Shown here: piece by piece, positions 7,720-15,648 of the stretch
Numbering within the stretch: position 1 is the first letter of the stretch
Layout: each line of letters begins with the position of its first letter
DNA from: an uncultured Oxalobacteraceae bacterium
GTDB taxonomy: Bacteria; Pseudomonadota; Gammaproteobacteria; Burkholderiales; Burkholderiaceae_D
Length of the DNA: 18,597 nucleotides
Reading direction: 5' to 3'
NCBI GenBank assembly: GCA_937996605.1
Contig: CALKVB010000544.1
Location: 1 to 18,597 of the forward strand
Position numbers and translations under genes: made by a program
The notes under the pieces: model-generated
Seen by the model: the letters and a program-made list of their open reading frames with translations, nothing else
Told to the model about the DNA's origin: nothing
Database searches by the model: none

Positions 7720-8359
7720 CCAGTTCCCGCATGTGTTCAAAGGTGGCATCACGGAATCGGTCATCGATGCGAAACTTTTGGCGCACCACGTGCTCGCGCT
7801 CGTCCACTAAAATCTTGGCCACTGCGACAGCGCAAAGATACTCCAGACTTTCGATTTGCAGGGTGATGGCAGCCATGCACAAAGACTGCAACGATTCGAT
7901 GGGCAAGGCTAGAATCCAGTGTGTAAACGTGCGAAACTCTGGACTGCATTCGCCCATGCGAGGCTTGCTGTCCTTGCTGTCCTTGTCCGCATGGAAGCGC
8001 ACTTGTTCTGGCAACGAACTCAAGTCCGTTGGCCCAGGCATTTGGAGAAAATGAAGCACCAATCGCAGCGTGTCATCTGAGAGAAAATGCAAGCGCTGCA
8101 CTTGACGGGCTTGAATGGTGGGACGCTGTTCTGTCAGCCATTGATGCAATGCTAAGGATTGATTGGGATTGGTGAAGCCATGTTCCCACATGTGTCCCAG
8201 TTCTTCGGCGGTCACAGCCACAAGGGGACGAGAAGGAAGGGTGGCTACGATGGCTTCCAAGGTACATTTAGGTAACAACTGTTTCAAATACTCACTTCGC
8301 TCGACCTGGGGCTTGGTGAGGGTGATGATGTCCGGCTTGTCCTTGAACCCAATCTGCAT
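7667..8359 (-). CDS. Skp1/BTB-fold-like protein
   Basis: A 230-residue protein from the ATG at 8359; the frame is open to 8491 but that extension overlaps another gene and lies upstream of the domain. The C-terminal third resembles the Skp1 F-box-binding helices: SLQSLCMAAITLQIESLEYL followed by VAVAKIL and VVRQKFRIDDRF, compared with Skp1 LFELILAANYLDIKGLLD ... TVANMI ... EIRKTFNI. The N-terminal IITLTKP and the middle LHFLSDDTLRLVLHFLQ match the beginning and middle of a BTB/POZ-type fold. An insertion of charged residues (DKDSKDSKPRM), encoded by a short tandem repeat, separates the halves. Skp1 bridges F-box proteins to cullin-1 in SCF ubiquitin ligases; a viral copy may redirect that complex (inference). 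Confidence 0.58.
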   Translation of the reverse strand: MQIGFKDKPDIITLTKPQVERSEYLKQLLPKCTLEAIVATLPSRPLVAVTAEELGHMWEHGFTNPNQSLALHQWLTEQRPTIQARQVQRLHFLSDDTLRLVLHFLQMPGPTDLSSLPEQVRFHADKDSKDSKPRMGECSPEFRTFTHWILALPIESLQSLCMAAITLQIESLEYLCAVAVAKILVDEREHVVRQKFRIDDRFRDATFEHMRELVKSEPWAKSVLHPPASS

Positions 8360-8579
8360 CTTGATCCACCACGTTCTTGACCAATTCCGAAATGGCGGCT
8401 TGCGTGCGAGGATGTGGTTCCACGCGTACTGGTAAAAGTCCCACAGGCCTTCGACTAGCCAACAGCAAAGCCAACACAGCCAAGAACCCAATCAAGATCA
8501 ATCCGGCGATCCATAATCGATTCGATTGGAATGGACTAAACAACGTACCACTGGGAATGGAACAAAAGGGGTCTCTCAT
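8292..8579 (-). CDS. Small membrane protein overlapping Skp1-like and RPB10 genes
   Basis: A 95-residue ORF from ATG 8579 with a clear membrane segment near residues 22-41 (LWIAGLILIGFLAVLALLLA), followed by RRPVGLLPVRVEPHPRTQ and a helical stretch. It overlaps the RPB10 gene upstream by 44 bp and the Skp1-like gene downstream by 68 bp, in different frames. The last 20 or so residues (GHHHPHQAPGRAK) look like out-of-frame readthrough of the Skp1-like coding sequence and may carry no function. The start is preceded by an A-rich stretch (gcaaaaaagc-ATG). Real gene likely because of the hydrophobic anchor and because it fills the gap between two recognisable genes. Confidence 0.55.
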   Translation of the reverse strand: MRDPFCSIPSGTLFSPFQSNRLWIAGLILIGFLAVLALLLASRRPVGLLPVRVEPHPRTQAAISELVKNVVDQDADWVQGQAGHHHPHQAPGRAK

Positions 8580-8820
8580 GCTTTTTTGCTTCTGGCAAAG
8601 GAATTGGATTGGCGATGCGTTCCAACGCATCGTGGCGCAGTCTACGATCGATTAAATCCACATGTTGCGAAATACACAATCGGCAACATTCTCGCGCTAA
8701 TCCGAGCTGATCCAGAATCTGTTCGGTGCTGAGAATGCCTCGCTGTTTTTCCGCTTTGTACGGTTCGTACTTGTTTCCCACAACTTTTCCACAGGTAAAG
8801 CAGCGAATGGGTGGTAACAT
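8536..8820 (-). CDS. RPB10: DNA-directed RNA polymerase subunit RPB10 (RPABC5-like)
   Basis: A 94-residue protein beginning MLPPIRCFTCGKVVGNKYE, close to the universal RPB10 start (MIIPVRCFTCGKVVGDKWE), and continuing with LDQLGLARECCR and HVDLIDRRLRH, equivalent to the family's LxxLGLxRYCCRRM and HVDLIEK. The zinc site is CFTC plus the CC pair. RPB10 is a small structural subunit shared by eukaryotic RNA polymerases, archaea and several large DNA viruses, so the virus probably encodes much of its own polymerase. Cellular RPB10 is about 67 residues; this one has about 28 extra C-terminal residues, which are the part overlapping the next gene. A TATA-like element lies about 45 bp upstream. Confidence 0.95.
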   Translation of the reverse strand: MLPPIRCFTCGKVVGNKYEPYKAEKQRGILSTEQILDQLGLARECCRLCISQHVDLIDRRLRHDALERIANPIPLPEAKKHERPLLFHSQWYVV

Positions 8821-9116
8821 GGTTTGAAGAGATGCACGCTCTTATGATGCAGTCAAACAAGCCTTTTATATTGATGTTGACTCCTTTCGAGACAGCGTGA
8901 GACCATCAACAGAGCGTTTGCAGACACGGATCTTACGTAAACTCGCCCGAAAACGAGACCATTGGTGGACGTGAGCATGCCAACTGATACAAAGTACAGA
9001 ATCGGGACAAAATCAACCAGGATGTTTTTCTGTTCGATTTTCTCTTTCAACGTTTCGCCGCTTCAATTTGAGGGTTCGTGCTGCATGGGCTCTACACCGG
9101 ATGGAGGGGAAGCGTC
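8821..9116. other. Intergenic region upstream of RPB10
   Basis: About 296 bp between the RPB10 start and the end of the ankyrin-HNH gene. I see no convincing gene. A 65-codon minus-strand ORF at 8853-9050 has no recognisable features. Besides the TATA-like element there is an 8-bp palindrome (TTACGTAA, 8933-8940) and a short CTCG/CGAG inverted pair just after it, both possibly chance. Confidence 0.5.
8861..8870 (-). promoter_or_regulatory. TATA-like element upstream of RPB10
   Basis: The minus strand reads TATAAAAGGC, a textbook TATA-box match, about 41-50 bp upstream of the RPB10 ATG at 8820. Position and sequence suit an early-type promoter, but a single match by eye is weak evidence. Confidence 0.35.
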
Positions 9117-10505
9117 CTACACAAATGGGAGTTCAAGAGACAGATGAGCATACAGAGAAGAAAGAACACTAACCGAACGACGTCGCTGTGCTGGCGGCGC
9201 ATCGCTTTCAAGCAAAAAGTGTTTGCTTCTATGGTAGGACACGCCAGCTGCCTTGGTTGGATGCTGAGCCAAAAGGTTGTAAAACTCTACGGGGAAATCG
9301 GCGCCTGGGGTTCGATAGTGTTGGTAAACAAAGTGCGCCAGATTCACAGCGGAACCGCTGCCACGTAGCCATGGACCATGCTTCTCTTCAAGCAGCTTCA
9401 CGACATCCACCAAACTGCTTCGATAATTGTCGAAAGCAAATTGGAGGACATTCTTGACTTTACATTGATTGTTGCAGTTCGAGCAAAGGACTATGCCGTT
9501 CACAATATCGGCTGGTCCGGCATCAGCGTCCGCAACGATATGAGCTTTGTGCCACTCGACATTGCGGGCGGTGGATATCTTGCGCTCGTCTGCGTACACG
9601 TCACAGGTGAGCTGCTTGATTTTACAGACAGGGCAGCATTGAGGGGTCTTCTCGTCAGCACCAAAGAAATGGCGCCAAAACGGGCGATGATCCTTGGCGC
9701 CCCACACATGATCTCCCTTGGGTGGAATTCCAGGCAGTGCCGGCTGTTCTCGCGGCTTATTTTTGAGAGCGTTCAAGACACGGCGTTTCTGTTCGGATGA
9801 TGAATTGGCCGTTGGTGCTGGTCGATCGCCCTTGTAGTCTGTGAGCGTGATGTCGGCACCTTCGGTGACCAGCGCTTCAATGAATTTGATGTTGCCTCGG
9901 AGTGTCGCAAGATGTAGTGCTGTCTGGCCCAAGGAGTTCTCGGTGTTGATGATGCTTCGAAATTTGCGCACGAATGGCTTGACGCATTCATGCGATTCTT
10001 TGTACTCGTCGTGATGGTAACCTGCAGCGTGCCAGTGGAGAGGAGTGTTGCCGGTCGACTTGAGAATAGGTGTAGAATATCCCGGGTCGAATTCAAGGGA
10101 GACTAGCTTCGTTAGCGCTATTATGCAAGGAGAATCCAAGCATCGTTTTGGGAGGTTCCACGACTTCTGCCAAAGCTCCGTCAGAACATCCTGGTATGCG
10201 GAATCGAAAAAGAGAGGACGCCTGGCCGCGGGATGCGGAATATGCTCCAACATGTCTTGCTCGAACTTCGTGATGGCGCCGAAGGCATCTTCAGCGACCT
10301 CTAAATTATCCGCGCGAATGGCAGCACGTAGCCAGTTGTGACACGTAATAGGTTTGAGCTGAAGCACATCGCGAAAATTCAAGTCCTTTCGGGCAAACAG
10401 TTTCTCCAGATCTTTTTCGTTTGTTGGATCCGTTTGCTTCGACATCAGCCGCGTTTTGACATCCTCGAAGGAGCCGGACACGAACACGTCTTGCAATGCG
10501 GACAT
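9117..10505 (-). CDS. Ankyrin-HNH nuclease fusion protein
   Basis: A 462-residue protein from ATG 10505; earlier in-frame ATGs reach 10640, only 11 bp from the divergent gene, and the extra 45 residues look non-conserved. Residues about 150-230 carry ankyrin-type motifs (GNTPLHWHAAGYH, GQTALHLATLRGNIKFIEAL, EGADITLTDYKGD). Residues about 290-350 form an HNH-type zinc and metal site: CPVC (291-294), then EWHKAHIVA with H319 and H322, NGIVLCSNCNNQC with N336, C341, C344 and C348. The order CxxC, WHxxHI, N, CxxCN is that of HNH endonucleases, which cut DNA and are often mobile in giant viruses. Fusion to ankyrin repeats suggests targeting through protein contact (inference). No intein or intron context is visible. 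Confidence 0.75.
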   Translation of the reverse strand: MSALQDVFVSGSFEDVKTRLMSKQTDPTNEKDLEKLFARKDLNFRDVLQLKPITCHNWLRAAIRADNLEVAEDAFGAITKFEQDMLEHIPHPAARRPLFFDSAYQDVLTELWQKSWNLPKRCLDSPCIIALTKLVSLEFDPGYSTPILKSTGNTPLHWHAAGYHHDEYKESHECVKPFVRKFRSIINTENSLGQTALHLATLRGNIKFIEALVTEGADITLTDYKGDRPAPTANSSSEQKRRVLNALKNKPREQPALPGIPPKGDHVWGAKDHRPFWRHFFGADEKTPQCCPVCKIKQLTCDVYADERKISTARNVEWHKAHIVADADAGPADIVNGIVLCSNCNNQCKVKNVLQFAFDNYRSSLVDVVKLLEEKHGPWLRGSGSAVNLAHFVYQHYRTPGADFPVEFYNLLAQHPTKAAGVSYHRSKHFLLESDAPPAQRRRSVSVLSSLYAHLSLELPFV

Positions 10506-10651
10506 CGTCAAAGAGGGGTGAACTGGCGTCAGATATACCCTGCTACGAAAGAGCAGGTTCGACGAAAAAAAAGTAGACTCTAAGCACGTGCTCATCCACA
10601 AGGTCATACGCGTTTGCTTGGTGGTCCGTTTTCCATCCAAACAAACCTGAT
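10506..10651. promoter_or_regulatory. Divergent promoter region between the ankyrin-HNH and intron-bearing genes
   Basis: A gap of 146 bp separates the two divergent start codons, the longest shared divergent gap in the window. It includes an A-run (10564-10572) that reads as a T-run on the minus strand. It is open in the minus frame, so part could be coding if the nuclease starts earlier. Confidence 0.35.
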
Positions 10652-12576
10652 ATGAATCGAGATTTCAGTGGAGAATTTCATCGGTCCGTTCGAGCTAGCC
10701 AAAATGTCGATGCTGTTGGACTCGTGCGGCAAAGTTGTGATATCAATGCCGCCCGTGATCAAAACTCGTGGTTTACAATTCCTTGGTCTGACCTTTCGGC
10801 ACAAGAGCGACGACGGGGACTTTCTCTCCGGGACCGTCATCCTCACAACTGGCAGCAAGAGGACGTTGCTGTGTTAGATTATGAAGAGCTCGAGGATGAT
10901 AGAGGCGTCTGGGCGCTGCAGCGTTACCGATGCTATCGTCTCCGAGAAATTCCGAACACGTACAGCTTGCACTTTACAGGTTGGAATGAACAATACGCAT
11001 TCAACCATCACCTTTGCGCACCAACAGAGCGAACTCTGCTCGAATCCAGCGGCATTCGTGGCTATTTCCGTTTCCCCGGGTTCCACGAGCTTGCGTGGGA
11101 ATTCTGTGGCTCGTTTGTGGTCCGAAACCTTCGTGCCGCAGCTGACGTAGATTTGCCAATTTCTGGATATGATCCTGAGGTGGAAATAGCTCTACGGATG
11201 CTGAATGTAGCGATGGAATATACGCCTATCGCAGATCATGCGATGGAATATTCTGACTTGGCTGAGCGTTTGCGGCACGAGGTGTTCAGCTGTACGGAAC
11301 TGAGAAAACTGGCTTCAACGGATGCAAGTGTGCAAGAACTGCTGATGTTTGCCTCTTGGGACTGTTCCCAGTTCGCGTTCCATGCAGATGACGCGCTAGA
11401 AGCTGAGCAGTTTCGTCAATTTCTGGGTACGTGACCCTTCTTAACTACCCTATGGCATCCGCTAATCTTTTCCATTCCGTCTTGTAGACTTTAAATCGTC
11501 GGCTGGAAATGAGTCACCCAGACACTCTCCGGGTCTCCAGTCTCCAGACCCAGAGACGGGTGGCGCACGGCACGACATGGTTGACTTCAAGTTTGGAACC
11601 GAGACACAACATGTAGCTTCAGCTCATGCGATTGAATCACAGTTAGACATCTCCGAGAAAAAGCTGGAGTCGCACTGCTATCTTTTGCCCCAAAACGTCG
11701 CTGCGATGATGATGCCAGATCCACCAAAACCGTGCAAGTTTTTCCTCACTCAAGCAGATGGATGCGACAGCACAAAGTGTCCTTTGAGGAAAATCCGGAA
11801 CTCTGCAGATTGCCACCGCGTTACACGCTCAACGTTTTTGTGCGGCTATTATAGAAGCGGTTATGCACCCAAAGGACGCTCTGCTTGCTTCAAGCGCTGT
11901 AAATGGATGCATGCCAAGATCGTGGCTCGCCATGATGGTCTTGTACTTGAACATGAAGACGCCCGCGTCGACATGAATCAGGAATGTGTGTATTGCTATG
12001 AACACGCGCTCCAGCTAGAGGTGAAAGATGGCGTGCTTATGATGAAGCCTGGTACTGTCCCTACGTTCGCATGGGATTGTTCGTGTATCGTGCACGACGG
12101 CTGTCTTGTAAGTCCTTGTATTCATTTCGGTTCGGCGGGACTTCTCACGCTTTTTCGTTTTTTTTCAGTATTCCTCAGGCAAACGCTCCGAACCGCATCG
12201 TTGTTGCGCTCCTCGTTTCATCTCGCAGCCGCTTTTCAAAATGGCTCGGAAAGGTGATACTGTGGGACGCAGAGCGATGATTCGTGAACACATTGCACGC
12301 ATCAAAGCTCATATCGAATCGAGCAACGATCCGGACGCGGCTGTTTGCCGGTTCCAACGCCCCAACTGTTGGCTACACCAGACTCATCTTTTGAGATCCA
12401 ACGACGTTCCCGACTGTCCGTTCCGCCATGTTCGTGTTGAAAGTGCAGCTGACAAGCAAGTGGACGATTGTGTACCATTCTGCGTTGCTGCTGACATGTT
12501 CGAGTCGCAGAAAGTTCAGCAATCATTGGAGCATGATTCTCGTGCGTCACCAATTGACTCCACATTTGCTTTGTAA
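10652..12576 (+). CDS. Three-exon cysteine/histidine zinc-finger protein
   Basis: Joining 10652-11426, 11488-12107 and 12169-12576 gives an uninterrupted 600-residue protein (1803 nt with stop). Each exon is in a different frame of the raw sequence and the joins restore a single frame: a GAC codon is split at junction 1, and junction 2 falls between codons. Residues 1-260 (exon 1) are unrecognised. The rest is cysteine-rich with CCCH-like clusters: CKFFLTQADGCDSTKCPLR, a group ending CFKRCKWMH, and one ending DCPFRH. Between them is a RING-like group (CVYC ... CSCIVHDGC ... HRCC) that spans the second intron. CCCH fingers usually bind RNA; a combined RING-like module would suggest an E3 ligase or RNA-regulatory role. 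Function is inference; the gene structure is well supported. Confidence 0.75.
11427..11487 (+). other. Spliceosomal intron 1 (61 nt)
   Basis: Starts GTACGT and ends CTTGTAG. A candidate branch point is GCTAAT at 11461-11466. Without splicing, exon 1 stops at a TGA at 11432-11434; splicing joins G|AC into Asp and continues FKSSAG. Confidence 0.8.
12108..12168 (+). other. Spliceosomal intron 2 (61 nt)
   Basis: Starts with the perfect donor GTAAGT and ends in a strong pyrimidine tract followed by CAG (gttttttttcag). Phase 0: it joins DGCL to YSSGK and completes the cysteine/histidine cluster. The length equals that of intron 1. Confidence 0.85.
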
Positions 12577-12677
12577 TGACTGCTTCATTGCATTCAAAGC
12601 TACAATCCCGCAAATTTTACTTCTGCTTATTCTGATTCGCAACACTTGTATCGAAATGCAACCACACATGCATCCCA

Positions 12678-13676
12678 TCACTCCAAGTCATCGCCTGCAT
12701 TTTCAAACTTGGCGTCTTTCAAGGCCGATGCGTCAGACTTGACGTAATCGGCGACACGTCGTTCAAAAAAGTTGGTTTTCCCGTCAAGACCGAATCCAAA
12801 CATGAATCCGAACGGGGTTTTGATGTTGTAGAATGGTTCTTGGCCCAGTAAATGGAACAAGACATCGGCCTGACTTTTCACGTGCTCTTGCATGAGATCG
12901 GCATTCATGCCGGACAGTTCATACGGAAGACTTTGGCGAACAAACTCACATTCAATGTCGACAGCGGATCCCACCAGGTCATGGATGTCATCCGTAGTCA
13001 ACTGGTTCTTGCATTCGCGGTACACCATGGAGCTAAACACGCAGTGCAACGCTTCGTCCGAGGCAATGAATTCATTGGAGTAGGACACGCCCGGCAAAAT
13101 GCCTTTGCTGCGAGCATAGTTGAGCGAGGCAAAACTCGAGGCGAAAAACAGGCCTTCCACGCACGTCCAAGCCACCAATCGATCGGCCAAAGCCACTTCG
13201 GGGTCCAACCAAACGAGGGACCATTCCATCTTGGGCTTTACAATGGGATTGGTGAGAATGGAGCGGAATAAATAGTCGCGCTCTTCCGGATCGCGAATCA
13301 AGGTCTTGATGGATTCATTGTAGGTGAGCGAATGGATGACTTCCATGTGAGATTGGAAGGCTAAGTTCATAATCATTTCCGGGAACTGCAGTTCATTGGC
13401 TAGTTGTCCAGCCACATTGGCTAGCACCACTTGATCGGCATTGGCAAAGGTGGCCAAGGTGTTTTTGTAAAAGAACTGTTCGTCTTTGGATAGGGTGTTC
13501 CACGATTCCAAATCTTTGGAAAAGTCAATCTCGGTCTCGAACCATTCTTGGTTACGCTGGGTTTTGTAAAGATCGACAAACTGCGGATACTTGGGGGGAT
13601 CCAGCGAGAACCGGTCTTGATTGACGGTGATGGGCTCCACAGGTAGGTCCTTCTTGAGTCGAGGTTGGTATCTCAT
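12678..13676 (-). CDS. Ribonucleoside-diphosphate reductase small subunit (R2, class I)
   Basis: A 332-residue R2 protein of normal length that generates the tyrosyl radical used by the large subunit R1 to reduce ribonucleotides for DNA synthesis. All di-iron ligands and the radical tyrosine are visible: D81 (ANADQVV), E112 and H115 (MEVIHSLTY), radical Tyr Y119, E174 (VEGLFFAS), E208 and H211 (SDEALHC). The SYSNEFIASDEALH segment is diagnostic. The usual Glu in HSETY is Leu here. The C-terminus, which docks to R1, ends FENAGDDLE rather than in the typical terminal Phe-containing tail. R1 is not in this window. The gene follows 13742-14311 on the same strand with a 65-bp AT-rich gap. Confidence 0.96.
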   Translation of the reverse strand: MRYQPRLKKDLPVEPITVNQDRFSLDPPKYPQFVDLYKTQRNQEWFETEIDFSKDLESWNTLSKDEQFFYKNTLATFANADQVVLANVAGQLANELQFPEMIMNLAFQSHMEVIHSLTYNESIKTLIRDPEERDYLFRSILTNPIVKPKMEWSLVWLDPEVALADRLVAWTCVEGLFFASSFASLNYARSKGILPGVSYSNEFIASDEALHCVFSSMVYRECKNQLTTDDIHDLVGSAVDIECEFVRQSLPYELSGMNADLMQEHVKSQADVLFHLLGQEPFYNIKTPFGFMFGFGLDGKTNFFERRVADYVKSDASALKDAKFENAGDDLE

Positions 13677-13741
13677 GTTGGCCTTTTTCCATATCTTGGA
13701 AAAGAAAAATTTTCTTGGCCGCTATTGGTTTGACGAACACA
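13677..13741 (-). promoter_or_regulatory. AT-rich gap with short inverted repeats upstream of R2
   Basis: This gap contains a near-perfect palindrome (AAGAAAAATTTTCTT) and a 5-bp stem (TTCCA/TGGAA). It lies between two same-strand genes, so it may hold the R2 promoter, the 3' end of the upstream transcript, or both. The evidence is sequence shape only. Confidence 0.3.
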
Positions 13742-14311
13742 TCAGGGTGCCATTGTGAGCCGGAGACCTTGACGCATCAGCTGATTGGCCACTTCAAAAT
13801 CTTCACTGGTCGGCGCTTTCTTTTCTTTGGTTTTCCTTTCTCCGACAGGTTTAGGTCGTTCAGCGGCCAGTTGCCGCTTTCGGAGCTTTTTGCGTTCTTG
13901 TTCCACAGTTGAAACTCGATCGATCACTTGAGACACGCTGCGTTCCCGATGGGTCAAAATAAAATCGGTATGCTGATAGGCAAACAGTTGAGCCATTTCG
14001 GGATTGTCGGGGAATAGGGATTGGTAAAAGGCCAGACTGTTTTCGATGAGTAAGGGACGAGTGATGGGCTGCAGTTGGGTGCGTTTGATGAGACGTAATG
14101 TGCCTGGATCGCCAAACACGTTGGTGTCGGCTTCGGAAGGTTGAATAGGTACACTCATATTGGGAACTTGTTGCAGCAGAGTGGAAACTGGACCAGACAG
14201 TTCTCGAATCCGAGAACGAACCGATTGCAATTGGTCACGTAACATCACTTCCTCATGTTTCATTTGCAAGTATTCTTGCACCTGTTTGGGAAATTGATGA
14301 AGATTGGACAT
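13742..14311 (-). CDS. Hypothetical coiled-coil protein with basic C-terminal region
   Basis: A 189-residue protein. Residues about 10-40 (EYLQMKHEEVMLRDQLQSVRSR begins near 13) form a likely coiled coil. The middle has a globular segment around NSLAFYQSLFPDNPEMAQLF, and residues 125-165 are a second charged helix rich in K, R and E (EQERKKLRKRQLAAERPK). The basic region suggests nucleic-acid contact or nuclear localisation. No family recognised. The start at 14311 is preceded on the coding strand by a long A-run (tcattaaaaaaaa), consistent with an A-rich viral leader. It lies directly upstream of R2. Confidence 0.7.
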   Translation of the reverse strand: MSNLHQFPKQVQEYLQMKHEEVMLRDQLQSVRSRIRELSGPVSTLLQQVPNMSVPIQPSEADTNVFGDPGTLRLIKRTQLQPITRPLLIENSLAFYQSLFPDNPEMAQLFAYQHTDFILTHRERSVSQVIDRVSTVEQERKKLRKRQLAAERPKPVGERKTKEKKAPTSEDFEVANQLMRQGLRLTMAP

Positions 14312-14549
14312 TACGTTTTTTTTTAATGAAGATAAGATTTCAATACTCGGAGTTTAGAACGCGTTCATTCGCCCCTCTGGAAGAGAATTTCAATCTCTGA
14401 CCGAGAACCAAAGGTTCTTTCCAAAATGCGTTCGACTACGTCGTGATCTTTTGATTGATGACTGCATCATGGACGCACCAAGTGCACCGCACGATCTTTT
14501 CTAACAACCAGCACGTTTCATAACACAAGGTTAGGTGTTCCGGATAGTG
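14312..14549. other. Intergenic region, no gene seen
   Basis: About 238 bp between two minus-strand genes. It has an A/T-run at its left end next to the start of the 14311 gene. I see no RNA gene or repeat in it. Confidence 0.45.
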
Positions 14550-15260
14550 TCAGACCTTTTTGGCGATGATATCTTTGATCTCTTCTTGTGAGAACTCTTC
14601 TGCCCACTCGTCGTCAAACTTGTCTTGCGGGTATCCTTCTTCGAAACAGATAGATATTGCGCGGCTTGAGTCGTCGTGATACGCTTTAAAGTCCAATCTC
14701 TTGGCTGCCTCATGGTAGAATACCACGAAAGATAGCTTGCTGTCTGGCTCGTTCTTCTGTAACAGACGATTCGCACAGAACTGGACGAGAGCTGGAAACA
14801 TCCGGACGTCGTTGTGCTGGAGTTTCGCCCAGTTCAGAATGTTCCGGTGTCGATCAATTCCGGTATGCGATGCGGTGACACCATCACCGAGGCGAGGATA
14901 CAGAAAGCCGTCGTTGGACAGTTTGATGTCGAGTGCGGTCCACACTTTGTTGTTCCGGGTGAACGTCTCCAAGTTACTGTACGACGCCCTGTACTTGAGT
15001 TTGTCGAACACGTAATACACAGCGTGTGACTGGCGATCGAAGTGATCGGTTGCCTCGACCAGCGTCATGAAATGCTTGTTGATTACGTCCAGGTTGAAAT
15101 GTTCCGGGAACTTCGCTCGCAGGGCGTCGTACATTAAACCTCCGATAGACGGGTCCGGCGCCAAAAACCTACCAGTTGCGTCGACTGGAAATCGAGCGGC
15201 GTAAAATAAGTATGGGGGAGACTTTGCTCTCTCGGGTACAATTTTGTTGTCAAAGGACAT
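14550..15260 (-). CDS. Hypothetical protein, unknown function
   Basis: A 236-residue protein from ATG 15260 (MSFDNKIVPERAKSPP); the frame is open a few codons further to a TTG at 15278. It has a balanced composition with several hydrophobic strands (YLFYAARFPVD, AVYYVFDKLKY, LSFVVFYHEAAKR) and an acidic C-terminus (FDDEWAEEFSQEEIKDIIAKK). There is no signal peptide, membrane segment or recognisable motif. The start is preceded by a purine-rich leader (gagaagaaaaggcatc-ATG). Confidence 0.7.
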   Translation of the reverse strand: MSFDNKIVPERAKSPPYLFYAARFPVDATGRFLAPDPSIGGLMYDALRAKFPEHFNLDVINKHFMTLVEATDHFDRQSHAVYYVFDKLKYRASYSNLETFTRNNKVWTALDIKLSNDGFLYPRLGDGVTASHTGIDRHRNILNWAKLQHNDVRMFPALVQFCANRLLQKNEPDSKLSFVVFYHEAAKRLDFKAYHDDSSRAISICFEEGYPQDKFDDEWAEEFSQEEIKDIIAKKV

Positions 15261-15648
15261 GATGCCTTTTCTTCTCAAACCAAAGTGAAAGCGCGCTGCG
15301 ACGAAAGCAACCGAAGATTATTCTCTGGTTCTCTGCCTTGCCGGGAATTCGGGAAATTGCTCAACCACCCTTACAAAGTGACTAATAGATTTCGGCAGTG
15401 TAACGTTGATGTCTGAATAGCTAATTAAACAGAAAGTCCTCGAATTGGCTAGTCACGCCCTCTCTATTTCGAAATTAGCATATACATCGGTAGCCCCACG
15501 GCTTCGAGTAATCCTCCCCATAAACGACAGGACTCCATGATGGATGAAGAAATGAAACATAAGTTTTCTAAAATGGTTCTAGTTTTGGAAATTACAAAAA
15601 CAAACTGGTCATCAAGAGACGGAAACGTCAAACTTTCAAAAAACAAGA
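15261..15648. other. Noncoding region upstream of the HAD gene
   Basis: About 388 bp separate two divergent genes, the longest gene-free stretch in the window. I see no convincing coding sequence. A 60-codon minus-strand ORF at 15464-15646 lacks recognisable features. The right part is A-rich close to the HAD start (tttcaaaaaacaaga-ATG). It presumably holds promoters for both neighbours. Confidence 0.5.

Noticed and set aside
7965..7992. Short tandem repeat (CTTGCTGTC-type units) in the Skp1-like gene
   Set aside because: It only encodes a KDSKDSK linker in frame; too short to treat as a separate element.
7392..8054. 220-codon plus-strand ORF
   Set aside because: It straddles the end of the membrane protein gene and is antisense to the Skp1-like gene; composition is rich in R, S and C as in frame shadows.
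8853..9050. 65-codon minus-strand ORF upstream of RPB10
   Set aside because: No motif, and it lies upstream of the RPB10 promoter-like element; better treated as intergenic.
10506..10640. N-terminal extension of the ankyrin-HNH protein to ATG 10640
   Set aside because: The added residues look unstructured and the start would sit 11 bp from the divergent gene; ATG 10505 is preferred though not certain.
12852..13271. 139-codon plus-strand ORF
   Set aside because: Antisense to the conserved catalytic part of ribonucleotide reductase R2.
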